A stretch of 18,311 nucleotides of DNA from UBA9410 sp963933065 (GTDB lineage Bacteria; Actinomycetota; Acidimicrobiia; Acidimicrobiales; MedAcidi-G1), in assembly GCA_963933065.1 (NCBI GenBank), contig CAWVUB010000040.1, forward strand, positions 1 through 18,311, read 5' to 3'. Of this stretch, positions 1 to 7,430 are shown piece after piece. Both the position numbers and the translations under genes were made by a program. The first letter of the stretch is position 1, and every line of letters begins with the position of its first letter. The notes beneath the pieces are model-generated. The model was not told the DNA's origin and ran no database searches. It saw nothing but the letters and a program-made list of their open reading frames with translations.

Positions 1-165
1 AAGATCAGACTTTTACGCCACCTGAGAATTTGTGGAAGCACCAATTCCGGTCCTTTTGAGATGCCGAGGTCAGTTTCTGGCGTACCGATAGCATCGTTCT
101 CTGGCCGAATTCCTTGAATCCATCATCTGAGCCGACAGACGGTGGCCGCTGGGGAACCGAGAACG
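1..165. other. Gene-free leader upstream of the HelR-like gene
   Basis: No coding region, RNA gene or repeat can be supported here. A TAGCAT hexamer at 89-94 fits the actinobacterial -10 pattern TANNNT and would give the downstream gene a leader of roughly 65 nt, but no matching -35 element is visible. I also looked for the inverted-repeat rifamycin-associated element that precedes helR in some Actinobacteria and did not recognise one. The left edge of the window cuts this region, so further upstream elements could be missing. Confidence 0.4.
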
Positions 166-2250
166 ATGAGCGACAAAGTCCACGAACATCCCGAGATTGA
201 GGTCGAGCAGGGCCATGTTGACCATGCCCATGCCTGTCTTGAGGCTGCTCGTGGTCGGGCTCTCGAACTCACCCACATGGTTGAGGTCGGCAGGGGTGGC
301 ACCAACCAGGCCCGCTTCGAACGCGAAGCCATTATCCAGTCGGTGGCAGCCCGGTTAGATCACCTCGACCTAGGCGATGCCTCTCTGGTTTTCGGTCGGA
401 TTGACCAGGAGCCCGATGCCGGTGGAGGGGTGTTCCATATCGGACGAGTTGGTGTCTGGGACGAGGAGCAGGAAATAGTAGTGGTGGATTGGCGGGCTCC
501 GGTGGCTGAGGCCTTCTACCGTGCCACTGGTCCTGTCCCGATGGGTCTGCAAAGACGCCGTCACATCGTCAGTCGCCGCCGGACCGTACTAGGGCTTGAG
601 GATGAACTCTTCGGCGACCTAGAACGTTTCCGAGATGGCACCCGTTTGAAGGGTGAGGGTGCTCTCATCGCCGCACTAGAGACGTCACGCACCGGACGGC
701 TCGGCGACATCATTGGGACAATCCAGTCTGAACAGGACGACATCATCCGTGCTCCCATGGCAGGGGTCCACGCTGTCCAGGGTGGACCAGGTACCGGAAA
801 GACCGTGGTGGCGCTTCATCGGGCGGCCTACCTGTTGTACACCTACCGTTTCCCGTTGGAGCGTCAAGGGGTTTTAGTTGTCGGGCCTAACCGACTATTT
901 CTTGCCTACATTGAACAAGTTCTGCCCTCGTTGGGGGAGGCCGGGGTGACGTTAGCCACCGTGGGTGACGTGGTCGGCGGTGTCCGAATCGATGACCGTC
1001 GAGAGGTGGCTGAGATGGGGCGCCTCAAGGGTGACTTGCGCATGGTCGGGTTCATTGCCCGGGCGGTGCGGACCCGAGAGCGTGCGCTCCGGGCCGATCT
1101 GAGACTGGGTTACGGTTTGCAGTGGCTGTCCTTAACAGTTGAGGAGTCTCGTCGAATCGTGAAGGAGGCGAGGCGCCGCTACCGGACTCACAACGCGGCT
1201 CGCAAGTTTGTAGAGGCCGAGTTCTATCAGGCACTTGTGGTTTCCGGTCGAGATGATCTAGACCCTGTGGCAGTGCGTGAGCGGATTCGCAGAGAGCCTG
1301 TGGTCCGTGAGGCGTTGGAGTGGATGTGGCCGGTCCTAACCCCGTCGCAGTTACTCAACGACCTATTCGGGTCACGAGCGTTGATAACGGCCGCTGATCG
1401 GAGTCTTACTGCAGAACAAGTCGAGGCTCTTTTCCGACCCCGCTCTGAAGTGGCCGACGATGTGTTTTGGACTGCCTCTGATGCGCCCCTGCTTGATGAA
1501 TCCCGAACTGTCCTTGGTGGTCGGCCCGGCCGTAAAGCTCAGGACGCTGTTCGAACCTATGGGCATATCGTCGTTGACGAGATCCAGGATCTCTCTCCAA
1601 TGGATCTACGAATGCTGAGCCGGCGGTCACTGAATGGTTCCATGACCGTGGTGGGCGATATCGCCCAGGCCACTGGTTCATGGGCGCACGATGACTGGGA
1701 TGGCATCCTTTTACACTTGCCCGACCGGAAGCCGGCGTTACGCCATGAACTCACTCTGGGCTACCGCATCCCGGGTCCGATGATGGACGTCGCCTCGCAG
1801 GTGTTGGCTGTGGCGGCGCCGGATCTGATCCCGCCCCGGTCGGTTCGGACTGATGGCGCGGCCCCCCGCTTTGTGGAGTTATTGGGCGGACAGGCCGAAC
1901 AACTGGATGGACTCGTCGAGGTAGTTCGATCGGAGTTGGAGGCTGCTGGCACTGGGAATGTGGCCGTCATTGCGGCGGATAGCCATGTTGCCGATGTCGA
2001 GAGTGCTCTTGAGCGAGCTGGCGTACCTTTTGGACGTCCAACCCGCCGTGGGCTTGACTCTCCCCTAACGGTGGTGCCGGTGGGGCTGATCAAAGGTTTA
2101 GAGGTCGATGGGGCTGTTGTTTTCGAGCCGGCCCGCATCGTACGAGACCAGAGCCAAGGAATGCGGGCGTTATACGTGGCGTTGACCCGGGCCACGAAGC
2201 GGGTGGCGGTGGTCTACGCCGAGCCGCTCCCTGCTCCCCTCCGGAGCTGA
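166..2250 (+). CDS. helR: HelR/HelD-like RNA polymerase-recycling ATPase (UvrD-like superfamily 1)
   Basis: This 694-residue protein has the architecture of the HelD/HelR family: SF1 helicase-like motor proteins that bind RNA polymerase, release it from nucleic acid or rifamycin, and recycle it. The N-terminal ~80 residues are helical and charged, as expected for the coiled coil that enters the RNAP secondary channel. The family-typical segment DWRAPVAEAFYRAT follows. Walker A is GGPGTGKT at residues 206-213, followed by VVALHRAAYLLY; the Walker B/motif II DEIQD is at 471-475; GDIAQATG and the C-terminal ALTRATKR match motifs III and VI. Length is close to mycobacterial HelD. ATG 166 is preferred over GTG 142 because GGGGA lies about 10 nt upstream and the first residues after 142 look non-conserved. 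It is monocistronic and convergent with the ABC permease. A generic UvrD/PcrA helicase is less likely because of the DWRAP region. The family call is firm; a role in rifamycin tolerance is inference. Confidence 0.9.
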   Translation: MSDKVHEHPEIEVEQGHVDHAHACLEAARGRALELTHMVEVGRGGTNQARFEREAIIQSVAARLDHLDLGDASLVFGRIDQEPDAGGGVFHIGRVGVWDEEQEIVVVDWRAPVAEAFYRATGPVPMGLQRRRHIVSRRRTVLGLEDELFGDLERFRDGTRLKGEGALIAALETSRTGRLGDIIGTIQSEQDDIIRAPMAGVHAVQGGPGTGKTVVALHRAAYLLYTYRFPLERQGVLVVGPNRLFLAYIEQVLPSLGEAGVTLATVGDVVGGVRIDDRREVAEMGRLKGDLRMVGFIARAVRTRERALRADLRLGYGLQWLSLTVEESRRIVKEARRRYRTHNAARKFVEAEFYQALVVSGRDDLDPVAVRERIRREPVVREALEWMWPVLTPSQLLNDLFGSRALITAADRSLTAEQVEALFRPRSEVADDVFWTASDAPLLDESRTVLGGRPGRKAQDAVRTYGHIVVDEIQDLSPMDLRMLSRRSLNGSMTVVGDIAQATGSWAHDDWDGILLHLPDRKPALRHELTLGYRIPGPMMDVASQVLAVAAPDLIPPRSVRTDGAAPRFVELLGGQAEQLDGLVEVVRSELEAAGTGNVAVIAADSHVADVESALERAGVPFGRPTRRGLDSPLTVVPVGLIKGLEVDGAVVFEPARIVRDQSQGMRALYVALTRATKRVAVVYAEPLPAPLRS

Positions 2251-2257
2251 ATCTGTT

Positions 2258-2286
2258 TAGTCAGTGAAATTGGATCTCTCTGACTA
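2258..2286. terminator. Possible bidirectional terminator hairpin between convergent genes
   Basis: Perfect 7-bp arms TAGTCAG (2258-2264) and CTGACTA (2280-2286) enclose a 15-nt loop in the 42-base gap between the stops of the HelR-like gene and the ABC permease. The position is right for a shared terminator. There is no T tract on the plus strand (a C run follows), so efficiency is doubtful. Confidence 0.4.
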
Positions 2287-2292
2287 CCCCCC

Positions 2293-5019
2293 CTATTCGT
2301 GAGAGATGGCCTGTAATACGTTCATCCGTGAGGCTCGGCGGGCAGGGAGAATGGCTGCGAGCATCCCGAACAGCCCCGACACCACAAGGTAACGAAGCAG
2401 ACTGGTGTAGGGGATAGACACGATATCGACAAATGATTTAGGGAGAGCAGCGATCGCTGCCAAGCCAAAGAGGACACCCATGGCCACTCCCAGCAAACCA
2501 CCAAACAGGGCGATGATCACAGCCTCCCAGCGGATCATCCGGCGAAGTTGCCGGCGGGTCATACCGATGGCCCTTAGAAGTCCAAGTTCTCGGGTCCTCT
2601 CGTAAACCGACAAGGCCATGGTGTTGGCGATCCCAAGTACGGCAATCAAAAGTGACAAGCCGAGAAATACCTGGATGATCGACAGCAACTGGTCGAGTTG
2701 TTGCTCCTGGGCAGCGCGAAGTTCAGATCGGTCTTCCACCGTGACTTGTGGGTAGGCATCGGTGTAGGCCTCGACGGCAGCCCTAGACGCATTGTTGTCC
2801 GCTGCTTCTGGGAAAAGCACAGAGATCCAGGCAAGGGGTGCGGTTGGGAGGTATGAGTCGAAGACCGAGACGTCGACCACCCAGTTGCCTAGAAGGTTTG
2901 AATTCTCAAAGATTGCAGCGACAACTAATTCGTTTGTCCGCCCTCCTGGGAACTGGATCGCTATTGGATCGCCAATGGAGAGTCCGAGATCGGCTGCTGG
3001 GTCGACGTGGACCAGCACGCCGTTGGCACCCGCAAGAAATACTGAACCCTCAGTTATCTCAAGATTCATGTGTTGGTCTAGCACCGCTAGCTCGGCGGCT
3101 ACGAGGTCTTCGAAGCCATCACCTATCTTCACCCCATTTAAAGTCCAGCGCATCGTCATTACTGACTCGATGAGGCCGGGCTTTTCGTAGGCAAGATTTT
3201 TTAGGTCCGAGCCGAGTTCGGTAGAGAAACCTGCTTGTGGGTTGAATGTCCCGGCATATACGAAGAGATCTGCTTCGACACTCTGATCAAGTGTGGTAAG
3301 AAAAGTCGCCTTTACGGAGTCGCTCACCACGGCCGCAAGGCTGACCAGAGCGAGGCCTATGGTCAGGGCGGCGGCGGTTGCGGCGGTTCGTCTTGGGGAC
3401 CGTCGGGCGTTGTCGGTCGCCAGTCGGCCTGGGATTCGGTACACCTTGCGGATAGGCCACCCAAGTGCATTAGCCACTGGACGGGTGATTGCTGGGCTAA
3501 GCAGGTAGACACCCATGAATGCGGCGAGAGCGCCTCCACCGATTGCCACAAGTACTGATCGGGTAGGCATTTCGAGGGTCATGCCTACGGCGAGCGCCCC
3601 AATACCGCACAATGTCACTGCACCACCGACTATGAGACGCTGCCGTAGACCTGTTGGCGTGAGCCGTACGTCATCTCGCAATGCAGCGATTGGTGGGATC
3701 TGTCGGACTCGACGCGACGGTCCGATTGCAGAAAGAAGGGTGGCGCCAACTCCGACTACTGATGCCACGACGATGGTTCTTGGTCGGATGGGGATGGAGC
3801 CGGGTAAATTTCCAAATCCAATGTTTACGAGTACCCAAACGAGCAAAGTGGAGAGCAGATAGCCAGCAACGAGGCCGAGGGCGGTAGCGACTGTTCCGAT
3901 GACGACTGCCTCCAGCCTCACGGATCTACTGATCTGGCGGCCTGTGGCCCCCAGCGCCCGCAGCAGAGCCAACTCACGAACCCGTTGTCCAATCACGATG
4001 GAGAAGGTGTTGTTGATTATGAACGCGCTAACTACTACAGCAATGACTGCAAAGCCCAGAAGCACTGAGGAGATGATGTTGATGAACTGGTCAAAGTCGC
4101 TCTGGTCTTCGGCGATCTTTGTTGCTGCCGTTACCACCTCCAATTTGACATCACCGAAAGCCGACAATTGCTGCTGTTGTTCCTCCGGCAGAGCCGAGAG
4201 TGCCAAGCGGAATTCGGCTGTAAGCGAGTCAAGACGTTGTTGGATTTCTGCGACCACCGCAGCCTGAGTTGCGTTGCCTTCAAGGTAGATCGAGATTTCG
4301 TCGTAGAAGCCAATCTTGTTGGCGATCTCCTGGGTGGTCTCTTCGTCGAAGAGACTTATGTTGGCGCCGAGATTCTTACTCTCGTCTGGGTCGCCGAAGT
4401 TGGCGGTACCTACAAGGACGAACTGGCGATTGCCGCCAGGCGAGCTGACTGTGTACGTCTCACCAATCGTGAACCCGTATGTGTCTGCCGTCAGGTTGTC
4501 GAGCATGAACTCGCCGACGGTGGTCGGATCCAACATTGAGCCAGTGCGGAGTGGGGCTCTGCCGTCAGTAATGAAGAGTTGAAAACTCTCTTCAACTCGG
4601 TCTTCATCCCCGTAATCAGCCCCTTCGGGCACTCCGTAGTTGAAGCCGAATTGCGGCGCCCCACCGTTGGTATCGATTGCCGTGAGTTCGCCGTTCTCAT
4701 CGGTGTACAGCGGGATTACGTTCCAGGCCTGGACCGCCGGTGCAACGACCTGTACGTCTGGAGCGTCTATTAATACATCTAGAACCTCTTCCGGGAGAGG
4801 AAGACGGTTAAACCGGTCAGCGCCTTCTTCGATCGATGTTCGCACGACGAGGTCAATGTCGCCGCTGATGTCAGTGGCGAGTTCGTCGAAACTGTCTCGG
4901 AGGCGGTCGGTCAGGAAGAACGACGTGGAGAGGAATGCAACACCCAGCACCACGGCCAAGGTGGTAAGAGCGAAGCGCAGTTTGCGCCGCGTGATATTCC
5001 TAAAAGTGAGTCGGAACAC
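2293..5019 (-). CDS. ABC exporter permease, FtsX/MacB family with duplicated FtsX domains
   Basis: This 908-residue integral membrane protein has the layout of large FtsX-type permeases (COG0577): an N-terminal membrane segment after an RRKLRFALTTLAVVLG-like start, then a large extracytoplasmic MacB periplasmic-core-like domain. An FtsX block of three helices follows (around NNTFSIVIGQRVRELALLRA), then a second half repeating the pattern (RRSPRRTAATAAALTIGLAL), a second core domain, and a C-terminal FtsX block (ANTMALSVYERTRELGLLRA). The paired RELxLLRA(I/L)G motifs mark the duplication. Such exporters move lipids, lipoproteins or peptides, or transmit mechanical signals; the substrate cannot be read here. 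I chose GTG 5019, 4 nt after the ATPase stop, because it gives the usual short MFRLTFRN start. ATG 5067 would overlap the ATPase by 44 nt and adds residues that only mirror its tail in another frame. It forms an operon with the upstream ATPase. Confidence 0.9.
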   Translation of the reverse strand: MFRLTFRNITRRKLRFALTTLAVVLGVAFLSTSFFLTDRLRDSFDELATDISGDIDLVVRTSIEEGADRFNRLPLPEEVLDVLIDAPDVQVVAPAVQAWNVIPLYTDENGELTAIDTNGGAPQFGFNYGVPEGADYGDEDRVEESFQLFITDGRAPLRTGSMLDPTTVGEFMLDNLTADTYGFTIGETYTVSSPGGNRQFVLVGTANFGDPDESKNLGANISLFDEETTQEIANKIGFYDEISIYLEGNATQAAVVAEIQQRLDSLTAEFRLALSALPEEQQQQLSAFGDVKLEVVTAATKIAEDQSDFDQFINIISSVLLGFAVIAVVVSAFIINNTFSIVIGQRVRELALLRALGATGRQISRSVRLEAVVIGTVATALGLVAGYLLSTLLVWVLVNIGFGNLPGSIPIRPRTIVVASVVGVGATLLSAIGPSRRVRQIPPIAALRDDVRLTPTGLRQRLIVGGAVTLCGIGALAVGMTLEMPTRSVLVAIGGGALAAFMGVYLLSPAITRPVANALGWPIRKVYRIPGRLATDNARRSPRRTAATAAALTIGLALVSLAAVVSDSVKATFLTTLDQSVEADLFVYAGTFNPQAGFSTELGSDLKNLAYEKPGLIESVMTMRWTLNGVKIGDGFEDLVAAELAVLDQHMNLEITEGSVFLAGANGVLVHVDPAADLGLSIGDPIAIQFPGGRTNELVVAAIFENSNLLGNWVVDVSVFDSYLPTAPLAWISVLFPEAADNNASRAAVEAYTDAYPQVTVEDRSELRAAQEQQLDQLLSIIQVFLGLSLLIAVLGIANTMALSVYERTRELGLLRAIGMTRRQLRRMIRWEAVIIALFGGLLGVAMGVLFGLAAIAALPKSFVDIVSIPYTSLLRYLVVSGLFGMLAAILPARRASRMNVLQAISHE

Positions 5020-5023
5020 TTGT

Positions 5024-5767
5024 TCAGCCGCCGATGGCCTTGATTCGATCGAGAATCTGGTCAGCATCGGGGTTGGTCATCTCGTCGACGATCTGACCAT
5101 CGGCTAGAAACAGCACGCGGTCGGCCATTGCAGCGGCACCAGCGTCATGGGTGACTACCACGAGTGTTTGGCCGAGGTTGTCCACGGCACCTCTTAAGAA
5201 GCTAAGGACCTCGCCTCCAGTTACCGAATCGAGGTTGCCAGTTGGCTCGTCAGCGAAGACGATCTCTGGTCTGCTCACAAGTGCTCTAGCAACAGCAACG
5301 CGTTGCTGTTGGCCACCCGACAACTCATCTGGCCGATGCTTTAGGCGGTTTTGGAGACCGACTGTCTCAATAATGTTGTTCATCCAAGCGGTGTCAGGCT
5401 TCCGCCCGGCTAAGTCCAGTGGCAGTGTGAGGTTCTCCTCAGCGGTGAGGGTGGGCAGCAGGTTGAATGACTGGAAGACGAATCCAACCTTGTCGCGCCG
5501 TAGCAGAGTCAGATCCTTCTCTGAGAGGCTGCCTAACTCCACGTCGCCGATTTCCACAGTGCCCGAAGTGAGTTCGTCAAGACCTGCGGAGCAATGCATA
5601 AGAGTTGATTTACCTGAGCCTGATGGGCCCATGATGGCAGTAAATCGCCCCCTTTCGAACTCGACGTCGACCCCATCCAAGGCCCTCACCTCAGTGTCAG
5701 CAGTTCCATAAATCTTGCTCCCACTTGTCATGCGGGCCGCTGCAGTTCCGGTGATGGAGGTCCTCAT
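5024..5767 (-). CDS. ABC exporter ATP-binding protein, MacB/LolD family
   Basis: This 247-residue nucleotide-binding subunit has all the expected motifs: Walker A GPSGSGKST at residues 47-55, Q-loop Q99 in FVFQSFNLLP, signature LSGGQQQRVAVARAL from residue 149, Walker B IVFADEP at 169-175, D-loop, and switch histidine H207 in THD. FNLLPTLTAEENLTLPL is typical of the LolD/MacB/FtsE-type (COG1136) exporters that pair with FtsX permeases, matching the next gene 4 nt downstream. It powers the export or mechanotransmission cycle from the cytoplasmic face. The start at ATG 5767 is supported by a TAGGGT hexamer ending 6 nt upstream, suggesting leaderless transcription; no good Shine-Dalgarno is seen. 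An internal ATG at residue 13 is possible. One oddity is MHCSAGLD after Walker A, where family members often have LHLLGGLD or similar. Confidence 0.95.
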   Translation of the reverse strand: MRTSITGTAAARMTSGSKIYGTADTEVRALDGVDVEFERGRFTAIMGPSGSGKSTLMHCSAGLDELTSGTVEIGDVELGSLSEKDLTLLRRDKVGFVFQSFNLLPTLTAEENLTLPLDLAGRKPDTAWMNNIIETVGLQNRLKHRPDELSGGQQQRVAVARALVSRPEIVFADEPTGNLDSVTGGEVLSFLRGAVDNLGQTLVVVTHDAGAAAMADRVLFLADGQIVDEMTNPDADQILDRIKAIGG

Positions 5768-5773
5768 AGGGAA

Positions 5774-5804
5774 ACCCTACGGGTCCGGGATAAGGGGCTG
5801 TCAA
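5774..5804 (-). promoter_or_regulatory. Predicted promoter of the ABC exporter operon (leaderless)
   Basis: Read on the minus strand, TTGACA (5804-5799) lies 19 nt upstream of TAGGGT (5779-5774), which ends 6 nt before the ATPase ATG. The -35 matches the consensus exactly but the spacer is long by about 2 nt. Transcription would begin at or beside the start codon. Confidence 0.45.
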
Positions 5805-5827
5805 TTTGAAGAGGATGAGTAAAGGTT

Positions 5828-5855
5828 TTGTGTCAAACGACCACGTTTGGCACAA
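5828..5855. promoter_or_regulatory. Operator-like imperfect palindrome
   Basis: The arms TTGTGTCAAACG (5828-5839) and CGTTTGGCACAA (5844-5855) are reverse complements apart from one T-G position, around an ACCA centre. The site lies in the divergent region between the ABC operon (start 5767) and the acetyltransferase (start 5909). No T tract follows on either strand, which argues against a terminator. A dimeric repressor operator is the simplest reading; an RNA hairpin in an acetyltransferase leader is the alternative. Confidence 0.5.
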
Positions 5856-5908
5856 TTCAACATCACTTGGAGTCGGATTCTGCTCCCATTTCGTGCTGTG
5901 ATAGACCC

Positions 5909-6484
5909 ATGGCTAATGGAGCAGATCCGGATGGGGTACCCGACGCAATTGAAAGACGTGTTGATGGTCGGACCGTTGCTCTCCGGCCGGCTAGGCGGGC
6001 CGATCTCGATCGCATGCATGAGTTAAACAACGCCGCAGTGCCCTCGGTAAACGATCTGACCATTGAGGAGATGGCCTGGTTCTTAGAGGTGTCATGGTGC
6101 TGCTTAGTGGCAGAGGTGCTGCCGGAAGCCAGCAACCATGGGGGAAATCGTTTAGTGGTGGGATTTCTGGTAGGGCTCGATGGGCCAGTTGTGCCCTATG
6201 GGAGCCTCAACTACGAATGGTTCTGTGAGCGATACGACCATTTTCTATATGTAGACCGGGTAGTGGTCGATCCGTCCGCGTACCGACTCGGTGTGGGTCG
6301 GGCCTTCTACGAGGCGTTTGTGGCTACTGCTGACGGTCACAGCCACCTTTGCGCTGAGGTAAATACTCTGCCGCGCAATGATCGTTCGCTGGCCTTCCAC
6401 GACGCTATGGAGTTTGACCCCGTCGGTTCCCGGTCGGATAAGGAGTCAGGAAAGACCGTACGGATGTACGCGCTGGGAGTCTGA
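5909..6484 (+). CDS. GNAT-family N-acetyltransferase (COG3818-like)
   Basis: The 191-residue protein carries the GNAT acetyl-CoA-binding core: strand YVDRVVVDP (residues 114-122), then the pyrophosphate loop RLGVGRAFYEAF (126-137), and a downstream EVNTLPRNDRSLAFHDAM segment typical of the C-terminal half of GNAT folds. The NYEWFCERYDHFLYVDR stretch resembles the predicted acetyltransferases of COG3818. The acceptor substrate is unknown. The reading frame stays open back to TTG 5828, but that start would lie inside the palindrome and the extra 27 residues look unlike a GNAT N-terminus, so ATG 5909 is preferred. No clear Shine-Dalgarno or TANNNT box sits right before it. It is transcribed divergently from the ABC operon, which hints at shared control, though no functional link is established. 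Confidence 0.8.
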   Translation: MANGADPDGVPDAIERRVDGRTVALRPARRADLDRMHELNNAAVPSVNDLTIEEMAWFLEVSWCCLVAEVLPEASNHGGNRLVVGFLVGLDGPVVPYGSLNYEWFCERYDHFLYVDRVVVDPSAYRLGVGRAFYEAFVATADGHSHLCAEVNTLPRNDRSLAFHDAMEFDPVGSRSDKESGKTVRMYALGV

Positions 6485-6488
6485 GGGG

Positions 6489-6504
6489 CGCCTAATTAGA
6501 GGCG
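6489..6504. terminator. Bidirectional terminator-like hairpin
   Basis: A CGCCT stem (6489-6493) pairs with AGGCG (6500-6504) around an AATTAG loop, followed on the plus strand by TTATT. It fills the 20-base gap between the acetyltransferase stop and the zinc-ribbon stop codon on the opposite strand. The stem is only 5 bp. Confidence 0.4.
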
Positions 6505-6759
6505 TTATTCGCTGACGACGGTCGTGCCTGCCGGTCTACGGCCAGTGGACCCACACGACCAGCATGGTTCCGTCGGATCACCCCGCCATGCGACTTCGCA
6601 CTCTGGACAGACCAGACCAACCCAGTTGGCTGGTTCAGCGGGAGCACCTTGTCGAAACGTTGGGTTTCGACGGAGTGGCCCGTTGCGCAGCGGATGGTCC
6701 AGCGACGGGTCCAGAACCTGATGATCCAATCTTCGCGGCGGTGTCGGCAATTGTGCCAT
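6505..6759 (-). CDS. Small zinc-ribbon protein of unknown function
   Basis: This 84-residue protein ends in a clear treble-clef/zinc-ribbon motif: CPEC at residues 51-54 and CWSC at 66-69, giving two CxxC knuckles 11 residues apart within LVCPECEVAWRGDPTEPC. The first ~40 residues are Arg/Pro-rich and not recognisable. Two points support it as a real gene. It is convergent to the acetyltransferase across a short hairpin-bearing gap, and its ATG 6759 lies 7 nt after a TACGGT hexamer, the same arrangement seen at other starts here. GTG 6768 is an alternative start but would begin inside that hexamer's spacing. It could bind nucleic acid or a protein partner; nothing in the context settles this. 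Confidence 0.6.
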   Translation of the reverse strand: MAQLPTPPRRLDHQVLDPSLDHPLRNGPLRRNPTFRQGAPAEPANWVGLVCPECEVAWRGDPTEPCWSCGSTGRRPAGTTVVSE

Positions 6760-6766
6760 GCGCGGC

Positions 6767-6772
6767 ACCGTA
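6767..6772 (-). promoter_or_regulatory. Predicted -10 box of the zinc-ribbon gene (leaderless)
   Basis: TACGGT on the minus strand ends 7 nt before ATG 6759. It fits TANNNT; no convincing -35 is seen. Confidence 0.4.
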
Positions 6773-6794
6773 GCGAAGGCGCGCTCGTCGCTGG

Positions 6795-6823
6795 GTGACC
6801 CTGCGGCCTAATCGCCGTAGCCT
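6795..6823 (+). promoter_or_regulatory. Possible promoter of the cyclophilin-dehydrogenase operon
   Basis: GTGACC (6795-6800; four of six matches to TTGACA) is followed after exactly 17 nt by TAGCCT (6818-6823, TANNNT). This predicts a leader of about 40 nt before ATG 6873, consistent with this gene using a Shine-Dalgarno rather than being leaderless. Confidence 0.35.
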
Positions 6824-6857
6824 CGGCCTCGGCCTTGTGCCGAACCGATAACCCGTA

Positions 6858-6870
6858 GGCCTAGGAGGCC
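6858..6870 (+). promoter_or_regulatory. Ribosome-binding site inside a small hairpin
   Basis: The strong Shine-Dalgarno AGGAGG (6863-6868) lies 4 nt before ATG 6873. It is embedded in GGCCT-AGG-AGGCC, whose 5-bp arms (6858-6862 and 6866-6870) could fold and mask it. This may be chance in GC-rich DNA. Confidence 0.5.
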
Positions 6871-6872
6871 CC

Positions 6873-7430
6873 ATGTCTGATTTGATTCCCGAAGCTGACG
6901 GATCTAGCGAGCGGCGGACCAAGTTTCCCGCAGCACCGCTGATGGTCATTGACCCTAAGAAGACCTACACCGCCGAGATGGTCACCTCCATGGGTTCGAT
7001 GACTATCCACCTAGACCCCATCGCTGCCCCCCAGACGGTTAATAACTTCGTCTACCTGGCACGCTGGCATTACTTTGATGGTCTCATCTTCCATCGGGTC
7101 ATCAACGGTTTTGTTATCCAGGGCGGATGCCCAGAGGGTTCAGGCAGGGGCGGTCCTGGCTACCGCTTTGATGACGAGTTACCCAAGCCCGGCCGCTACG
7201 AACTTGGCTCACTGGTCATGGCCAACGCCGGCCCCGATACCAACGGCAGTCAGTTCTTTGTGATTACCGGTCCCAACGGAGTTGGCCTACCACCGTCCTA
7301 TGCCCTGTTTGGGAAGGTCATTAAGGGACTCGAGGTGGCCACGAATATTCAGGAAGTTCCAACGAACAACAGTGATCGCCCAGATACCGATGTGGTAATC
7401 GAATCAGTGGTTATCAAGGAGGCAGACTGA
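6873..7430 (+). CDS. Cyclophilin-type peptidyl-prolyl cis-trans isomerase
   Basis: The 185-residue protein is a single-domain cyclophilin that catalyses cis-trans isomerisation of Xaa-Pro bonds. Signature elements are all present: FHRVINGFVIQGG at residues 73-85 with catalytic Arg75, GSGRGGPGYRFDDE, LVMANAGPDTNGSQFFVIT (114-132) including the active-site QFF, and YALFGKVIKGLEV near the C-terminus. There is no signal peptide or lipobox, so a cytoplasmic location is likely. The N-terminal ~25 residues before the core are polar and poorly conserved-looking. The start is fixed by AGGAGG 4 nt upstream. Its stop overlaps the start of the next gene (TGATG), so the two are almost certainly cotranscribed and translationally coupled. 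Confidence 0.95.
   Translation: MSDLIPEADGSSERRTKFPAAPLMVIDPKKTYTAEMVTSMGSMTIHLDPIAAPQTVNNFVYLARWHYFDGLIFHRVINGFVIQGGCPEGSGRGGPGYRFDDELPKPGRYELGSLVMANAGPDTNGSQFFVITGPNGVGLPPSYALFGKVIKGLEVATNIQEVPTNNSDRPDTDVVIESVVIKEAD

Noticed and set aside
1761..2195. 144-codon open frame antisense to the HelR-like gene
   Set aside because: Low-complexity, Ser/Thr/Arg-rich shadow of a real coding frame in GC-rich DNA, with no motif.
2792..4773. Numerous plus-strand open frames across the ABC permease
   Set aside because: All are shadows of the 908-residue permease; their translations are Arg/Ser/Pro-rich with no recognisable domain.
5020..5067. ATG 5067 as start of the ABC permease
   Set aside because: The added 16 residues are an out-of-frame reading of the ATPase 3' end; GTG 5019 gives a family-like start and a normal 4-nt intergenic gap.
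6821..6834. CCTCGG tandem repeat ahead of the cyclophilin gene
   Set aside because: Only about two copies; too short to be distinguished from GC-rich simple sequence.
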